9,691 bases of DNA from Marivivens sp. (GTDB taxonomy: Bacteria; Pseudomonadota; Alphaproteobacteria; Rhodobacterales; Rhodobacteraceae). This document shows, piece after piece, positions 6,305 through 9,691 of this stretch. The stretch covers positions 1 to 9,691 of the forward strand of contig JAHEBR010000068.1 in NCBI GenBank assembly GCA_024642185.1. The letters are read 5' to 3'. How positions within the stretch are numbered: position 1 is the first letter of the stretch; each line of letters starts with the position of its first letter. The notes under the pieces were generated by a model, which was given only the letters and a program-made list of their open reading frames with translations, was not told the DNA's origin and searched no databases. The translations under genes and the position numbers were made by a program.

Positions 6305-7291
6305 ATGGCCGACGGAATGACCGATATCAACGCGAAACCCACCGAAGAGATCTCGGTCCGCGATGTCTTTGGCATCGACACCGATATGAAGGTCAAAGGC
6401 TTTGCCACGCGTGGCGACCGCGTGCCGGATATCGACCCCACCTACAAGTTCGATCCCGACACCACGCTCGCGATCCTCGCAGGCTTTGGCTACAACCGCC
6501 GCGTCATGATCCAGGGCTATCACGGCACCGGCAAATCGACCCATATCGAACAGGTCGCCGCCCGCCTCAACTGGCCCTGCGTGCGCGTCAACCTTGACAG
6601 CCACATCAGCCGGATCGACCTGATCGGCAAGGACGCGATCAAGCTCAAGGACGGCAAGCAGGTGACCGAGTTCCACGAGGGCATCCTGCCCTGGGCGCTG
6701 CGCAACCCTGTCGCCATTGTGTTTGACGAATACGACGCAGGCCGCGCCGACGTGATGTTCGTGATCCAGCGGGTTCTGGAACATGACGGTAAGCTCACGC
6801 TGATGGATCAAAACGAGATCATCACGCCCAACCCCTATTTCCGCCTCTTCGCCACGGCCAACACCGTGGGCCTTGGCGACACCACGGGCCTTTATCACGG
6901 CACCCAGCAGATCAACCAGGCCCAGATGGACCGCTGGTCGCTTGTCGCCACGCTCAACTATCTCAGCCACGACGCCGAGACCGCGATCGTCCTGTCGAAG
7001 ACACCGCATTACAACACCGACAAGGGCCGCAAGACGATCAGCCAGATGGTGACCGTGGCCGACCTGACGCGCACCGCCTTCATGAACGGCGATCTCTCGA
7101 CCGTGATGAGCCCGCGGACGGTTATCGCATGGGCCCAGAACGCCGAGATCTTCCGCAACGTGGGCTATGCCTTCCGTCTGTCTTTCCTGAACAAATGCGA
7201 CGAGCTGGAGCGCCAGACCGTCGCCGAGTTTTATCAGCGTTGTTTTGACGAGGAGCTTCCTGAAAGTGCTGCATCTCTCTCGCTGGGCTAA
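6305..7291 (+). CDS. cobS: Cobaltochelatase subunit CobS (AAA+ ATPase)
   Basis: CobS is the AAA+ subunit of the aerobic cobaltochelatase CobNST, which uses ATP to drive cobalt insertion into hydrogenobyrinic acid a,c-diamide by CobN in the late oxygen-dependent cobalamin pathway. The 328-residue protein has an N-terminal CobS-type segment (ISVRDVFGIDTDMKV, 16-30), Walker A GYHGTGKST (71-79), Walker B AIVFDEYD (137-144), a sensor-1 type FATAN (182-186) and MDRW (208-211), a likely arginine finger. ATG 6305 yields the expected N terminus but has no clear ribosome binding site. The frame is open back to a GTG at 6200, and an ATG at 6317 is another option. cobT lies downstream, separated only by a small overlapping ORF. 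I found no cobalamin riboswitch in the leader. Confidence 0.96.
   Translation: MADGMTDINAKPTEEISVRDVFGIDTDMKVKGFATRGDRVPDIDPTYKFDPDTTLAILAGFGYNRRVMIQGYHGTGKSTHIEQVAARLNWPCVRVNLDSHISRIDLIGKDAIKLKDGKQVTEFHEGILPWALRNPVAIVFDEYDAGRADVMFVIQRVLEHDGKLTLMDQNEIITPNPYFRLFATANTVGLGDTTGLYHGTQQINQAQMDRWSLVATLNYLSHDAETAIVLSKTPHYNTDKGRKTISQMVTVADLTRTAFMNGDLSTVMSPRTVIAWAQNAEIFRNVGYAFRLSFLNKCDELERQTVAEFYQRCFDEELPESAASLSLG
7251..7255 (+). promoter_or_regulatory. Ribosome binding site inside cobS for the small secreted ORF
   Basis: AGGAG lies within the last codons of cobS, 10 bases before GTG 7266. It is the only Shine-Dalgarno match near the candidate starts and is the reason for choosing that GTG. The spacing is slightly long. 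Confidence 0.5.
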
Positions 7292-7649
7292 ACTGCCCGC
7301 CGCCCTCGCTCTGGCCGCTTCGGCCAGTGTTGCCTCGGCTCAAGGCCTCGACAGCCTGCCCGAAGAGCAACAGCTGGGCTTCTGCGCGACCTACTACATG
7401 GCTGAACAGCAGGCTTCTGGCGCCGAAGAAAGCGCCCTTGCGGCTGCTTTCCTTCTGCTTGCCGCCAATATCTCTGAACAGGAGATCGAGGCGCTAGCCG
7501 AAAAGCTGCAACCCGCTGCGGATATGCTGGTCGAGTCCTTCGGCAAACAGGCCGAGAGCATGACCGCGCAGATGATGATCGATTTCTCGCGCAGCTTTTG
7601 CGAGGGGATCACCGAAAACTATGACGAAACCCGCGGCCTTCTCGAGTGA
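7266..7649 (+). CDS. Small predicted secreted protein between cobS and cobT
   Basis: I do not recognise a family. The 127-residue product opens with a basic start (residues 1-9), a hydrophobic Ala/Leu core and an Ala-rich stretch ending SVASA before Gln26, a convincing Sec signal peptide. The mature part is acidic and mostly helical in appearance, with two cysteines, C40 in GFCATYY and C112 in SFCEGI, that could form one periplasmic disulfide. The start is uncertain. GTG 7266 has AGGAG 10 bases upstream; TTG 7245 has no such site. From GTG 7266 the gene overlaps the end of cobS by 26 bases, and its TGA overlaps the cobT GTG by 4 bases. The overlap makes co-expression with cobalt chelatase almost certain. 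A role in cobalt or cobalamin biology is only inference. Confidence 0.76.
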   Translation: MLHLSRWAKLPAALALAASASVASAQGLDSLPEEQQLGFCATYYMAEQQASGAEESALAAAFLLLAANISEQEIEALAEKLQPAADMLVESFGKQAESMTAQMMIDFSRSFCEGITENYDETRGLLE

Positions 7650-9520
7650 ACAAACCCTCCGACAACCCAGCTGATCCGTTCAAGAAGGCGCTCGCCGAGG
7701 CCACCAAGGTCATGGCGGACGATCCCGATCTGACGGTCAGCTATTCGGTTGATCCGCCCGGGATGACCGCCGACACCGTGCGCCTGCCGCAAGTGTCGCG
7801 CCGGATGACCCGCGATGAGGTGCTTCTCGCGCGCGGCACGGCGGATGCCTTCGCGCTGCGGCACAAATTCCACGACGATGCCGTGGCCGCCCGCTATGCG
7901 CCGCAAGGCCAGATGGCGCGCGACCTCTTCGACGCGATGGAAAATGCCCGCGTCGAAGCCGTGGGCGCGCGCTATATGCCCGGCACGGCAGGCAATATCG
8001 ACGCCAAGATCGCCAACGAGGCCCGCCGCAAGGGCTATGACCAGATCACCCAAGCCTCGGACGCGCCCCTGGCGACCGCCGCAGGCTATCTGATCCGCCA
8101 CCTCGCTACGGGGCGCCCCCTGCCTGCGGGCGCCGATAACGTGATGGAGCTGTGGCGCGGCTTCATCGAGGATCAGGCGGGCGGCACGCTCGATGGCCTT
8201 GAAGACGCTCTGACCAGCCAGCGCGATTTCGCCCGTTTCGCCCGCCAGATCATCTCGGATCTGGGCTATGGCGATCAGCTGGGCGATGACCCCGACCTCA
8301 ACGACGATCAGGACGACGAGGCGCAGGACGAGGCCGCCGACGAGGATCAGCAGGACAATCAGGGCGAGGACGACAGCGACGGCGAAGAGGCCGAAGCCAA
8401 CCCCGAGCAGAGCCAGGAACAGACCCAGGACGAGAGCCAGGCGCAGGTGACGCTCGACGAGATGTCGGGCGACGAGGATACCGAAGAGACCGAGATGCCC
8501 GAGGGCGAAGCCCCGCTCGATCCGCCGCCGCCCGCGCCGCTTTCGGATGCCGATCCGAACTACAAAGCCTATGTGACCGAGTTCGACGAGGAAATAGGCG
8601 CCGAAGAACTGGCCGAAGCGGCCGAGCTGGAACGCCTGCGCGCCTATCTCGACCAGCAGCTCGACCCGCTCAAGGGCGCGGTGAGCCGCCTTGCCAACAA
8701 GCTCCAGCGCCGCTTGCAAGCGCAGCAGAACCGAAGCTGGGAGTTTGACCGCGAGGAAGGCATCCTCGATGCGGGCCGCCTCGCCCGCGTGGTCGCCAAC
8801 CCGACGACGCCGCTCAGCTTCAAGGTCGAGAAAGACACCGAGTTCCGCGATACGGTGGTGACGCTTCTGATCGACAATTCCGGCTCGATGCGCGGCCGCC
8901 CGATTTCCATCGCGGCGATCTGTGCCGATGTTCTGGCCCGCACGCTTGAGCGCTGCGCCGTGAAGGTCGAGATCCTCGGCTTTACCACCCGCGCCTGGAA
9001 AGGCGGCCTCAGCCGCGAGAAATGGCTCGCGCAGGGGCGCGAGATGCAGCCCGGCCGCCTCAACGATCTGCGCCACATCGTCTACAAATCCGCCGACGCG
9101 CCCTGGCGGCGCACGCGCGAGAATCTTGGCCTGATGATGAAAGAGGGCCTTCTGAAGGAAAACATCGACGGCGAGGCGCTCGAATGGGCGCACCGGCGGC
9201 TCTTGGGGCGGCGCGAGCAGCGCAAGATCCTCATGGTGATCTCGGATGGCGCCCCGGTTGACGATTCAACTTTGTCGGTCAACCCCGCGAATTACCTTGA
9301 AAAACACCTGCGCGACGTGATCGCCATGGTGGAAAAACGCAAGGCGGTTGAGCTTCTGGCGATCGGCATCGGCCACGACGTGACCCGCTATTACCAGCGC
9401 GCCGTGACGATCACCGATGTCGAGCAACTGGCAGGTGCGATGACCGAACAATTGGCCAGCCTCTTCGACAGCGACCCGCGCAAGCGCGCGCGCGTTCTGG
9501 GGATGAAGAGGGCCGGATAA
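7646..9520 (+). CDS. cobT: Cobaltochelatase subunit CobT (VWA domain)
   Basis: CobT pairs with CobS in the chaperone-like ATPase part of aerobic cobaltochelatase and presents it to CobN. The 624-residue length is close to that of known CobT proteins. The N-terminal 200 residues are a helical CobT domain. Residues 211-290 form an acidic linker with 35 Asp/Glu and no Lys, Arg or His. The C terminus is a von Willebrand A domain with the MIDAS motif DNSGS (410-414) and a later ISDGAPVDDST (532-542) that supplies another metal-site acid. Translation begins at GTG 7646, which overlaps the preceding TGA in GTGA. No Shine-Dalgarno is visible, so initiation probably depends on ribosomes finishing the small ORF. 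CobN is not in the window. Confidence 0.96.
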   Translation: MNKPSDNPADPFKKALAEATKVMADDPDLTVSYSVDPPGMTADTVRLPQVSRRMTRDEVLLARGTADAFALRHKFHDDAVAARYAPQGQMARDLFDAMENARVEAVGARYMPGTAGNIDAKIANEARRKGYDQITQASDAPLATAAGYLIRHLATGRPLPAGADNVMELWRGFIEDQAGGTLDGLEDALTSQRDFARFARQIISDLGYGDQLGDDPDLNDDQDDEAQDEAADEDQQDNQGEDDSDGEEAEANPEQSQEQTQDESQAQVTLDEMSGDEDTEETEMPEGEAPLDPPPPAPLSDADPNYKAYVTEFDEEIGAEELAEAAELERLRAYLDQQLDPLKGAVSRLANKLQRRLQAQQNRSWEFDREEGILDAGRLARVVANPTTPLSFKVEKDTEFRDTVVTLLIDNSGSMRGRPISIAAICADVLARTLERCAVKVEILGFTTRAWKGGLSREKWLAQGREMQPGRLNDLRHIVYKSADAPWRRTRENLGLMMKEGLLKENIDGEALEWAHRRLLGRREQRKILMVISDGAPVDDSTLSVNPANYLEKHLRDVIAMVEKRKAVELLAIGIGHDVTRYYQRAVTITDVEQLAGAMTEQLASLFDSDPRKRARVLGMKRAG

Positions 9521-9560
9521 CCGGCTGCAATCATTGATTTAAGATCGGGCAAGGCCCTTT

Positions 9561-9564
9561 GGAG
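9561..9564 (+). promoter_or_regulatory. Ribosome binding site of the terminal aminopeptidase gene
   Basis: GGAG lies 6 bases before ATG 9571 and supports that start. The 50-base gap after cobT shows no convincing promoter or terminator. Confidence 0.7.
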
Positions 9565-9570
9565 TCTGAT

Positions 9571-9691
9571 ATGTTCCAATCCTTCGAGTCCACCTCTTCG
9601 CCCGATCAGGGTCCGGCCCGCCTCGCGGCTCTCAGGGCTGAAATCGCCTCCGAAGGTCTCGCGGGCTTCATCGTCCCCCGCGCGGACGCGC
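9571..9691 (+). CDS. Aminopeptidase P family protein, N-terminal fragment cut by window edge
   Basis: Only the first 40 residues are present. The sequence runs MFQSFESTSS, then a proline-containing turn, LAALRAEIASEGLAGF and IVPRADA, which is the usual opening of the creatinase-like N-terminal domain of M24 family Xaa-Pro aminopeptidases. Members remove N-terminal residues preceding proline and use two metal ions bound in the later pita-bread domain, which lies outside the window. The assignment therefore rests on the N terminus alone. It is in the same direction as cobT, 50 bases downstream, and could be read from the same transcript without any functional link. Confidence 0.82.
   Translation, partial: MFQSFESTSSPDQGPARLAALRAEIASEGLAGFIVPRADA

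Noticed and set aside
6128..7009. A 293-codon minus-strand open frame opposite cobS
   Set aside because: The region is fully accounted for by CobS with Walker A and B motifs on the plus strand.
8270..8520. Repetitive GAC/GAG-rich stretch in cobT considered as a tandem repeat or foreign insert
   Set aside because: It encodes the acidic linker that is normal for CobT proteins and stays in frame; no regular repeat unit is evident.
7619..9193. A 524-codon open frame on the minus strand opposite cobT
   Set aside because: It is a shadow of cobT caused by strong G/C bias in third positions. Its product is compositionally odd and matches no family, while cobT on the other strand is unmistakable.
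9547..9560. Small hairpin GGGC-AAG-GCCC followed by TTT after cobT as a terminator
   Set aside because: The stem is only four base pairs with three T residues, too weak to support an intrinsic terminator.

Overview
The window is GC-rich, densely packed chromosomal DNA. It looks like an alphaproteobacterium of the Rhodobacterales (Rhodobacter/Paracoccus/Roseobacter type). Grounds: a c2/c550-like cytochrome c, a GFA-family protein, a type 1 IPP isomerase resembling the Rhodobacter enzyme, aerobic cobaltochelatase genes cobS and cobT, strong G/C third-position bias that opens long false ORFs on the opposite strand, and an interspersed GC-rich palindrome after gatB of a kind I recall from this order. 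The genus cannot be fixed from the window. I see no mobile element, CRISPR array, tRNA or rRNA, and no stretch over 300 bases without a gene.

Left part (1-4260): gatB (+) meets a minus-strand run of idi, trpA and a GFA-family gene head-on. A hairpin-rich block separates gatB from the GFA gene and contains the GFA stop codon. These are unrelated housekeeping functions: tRNA amidation, tryptophan synthesis, isoprenoid supply and a small zinc protein. A periplasmic cytochrome c gene diverges from idi and ends at a good intrinsic terminator, whose T-tract runs into a consensus-like -35 for the next gene.

Middle part (4300-6120): a DUF4177-like gene (+), bolA (-), a zinc-motif/J-domain protein (+) and a four-helix membrane protein (-) alternate in strand with almost no space at their 3' ends. 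DUF4177 and bolA stops abut exactly. The J-protein and membrane-protein genes share a palindromic CTAG that supplies TAG on both strands.

Right part (6305-9691): cobS, a small predicted secreted protein and cobT form an overlapping, probably translationally coupled cluster. CobS (AAA+) and CobT (VWA/MIDAS) are the ATPase subunits of aerobic cobaltochelatase, which works with CobN (not in the window) to insert cobalt into hydrogenobyrinic acid a,c-diamide. The start of an Xaa-Pro aminopeptidase-like gene follows and is cut by the window edge.

Most genes are ordinary core genes. The most unusual item is the secreted-looking ORF wedged between two cytoplasmic cobaltochelatase subunits, overlapping both. 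No clearly new multi-gene system is evident.
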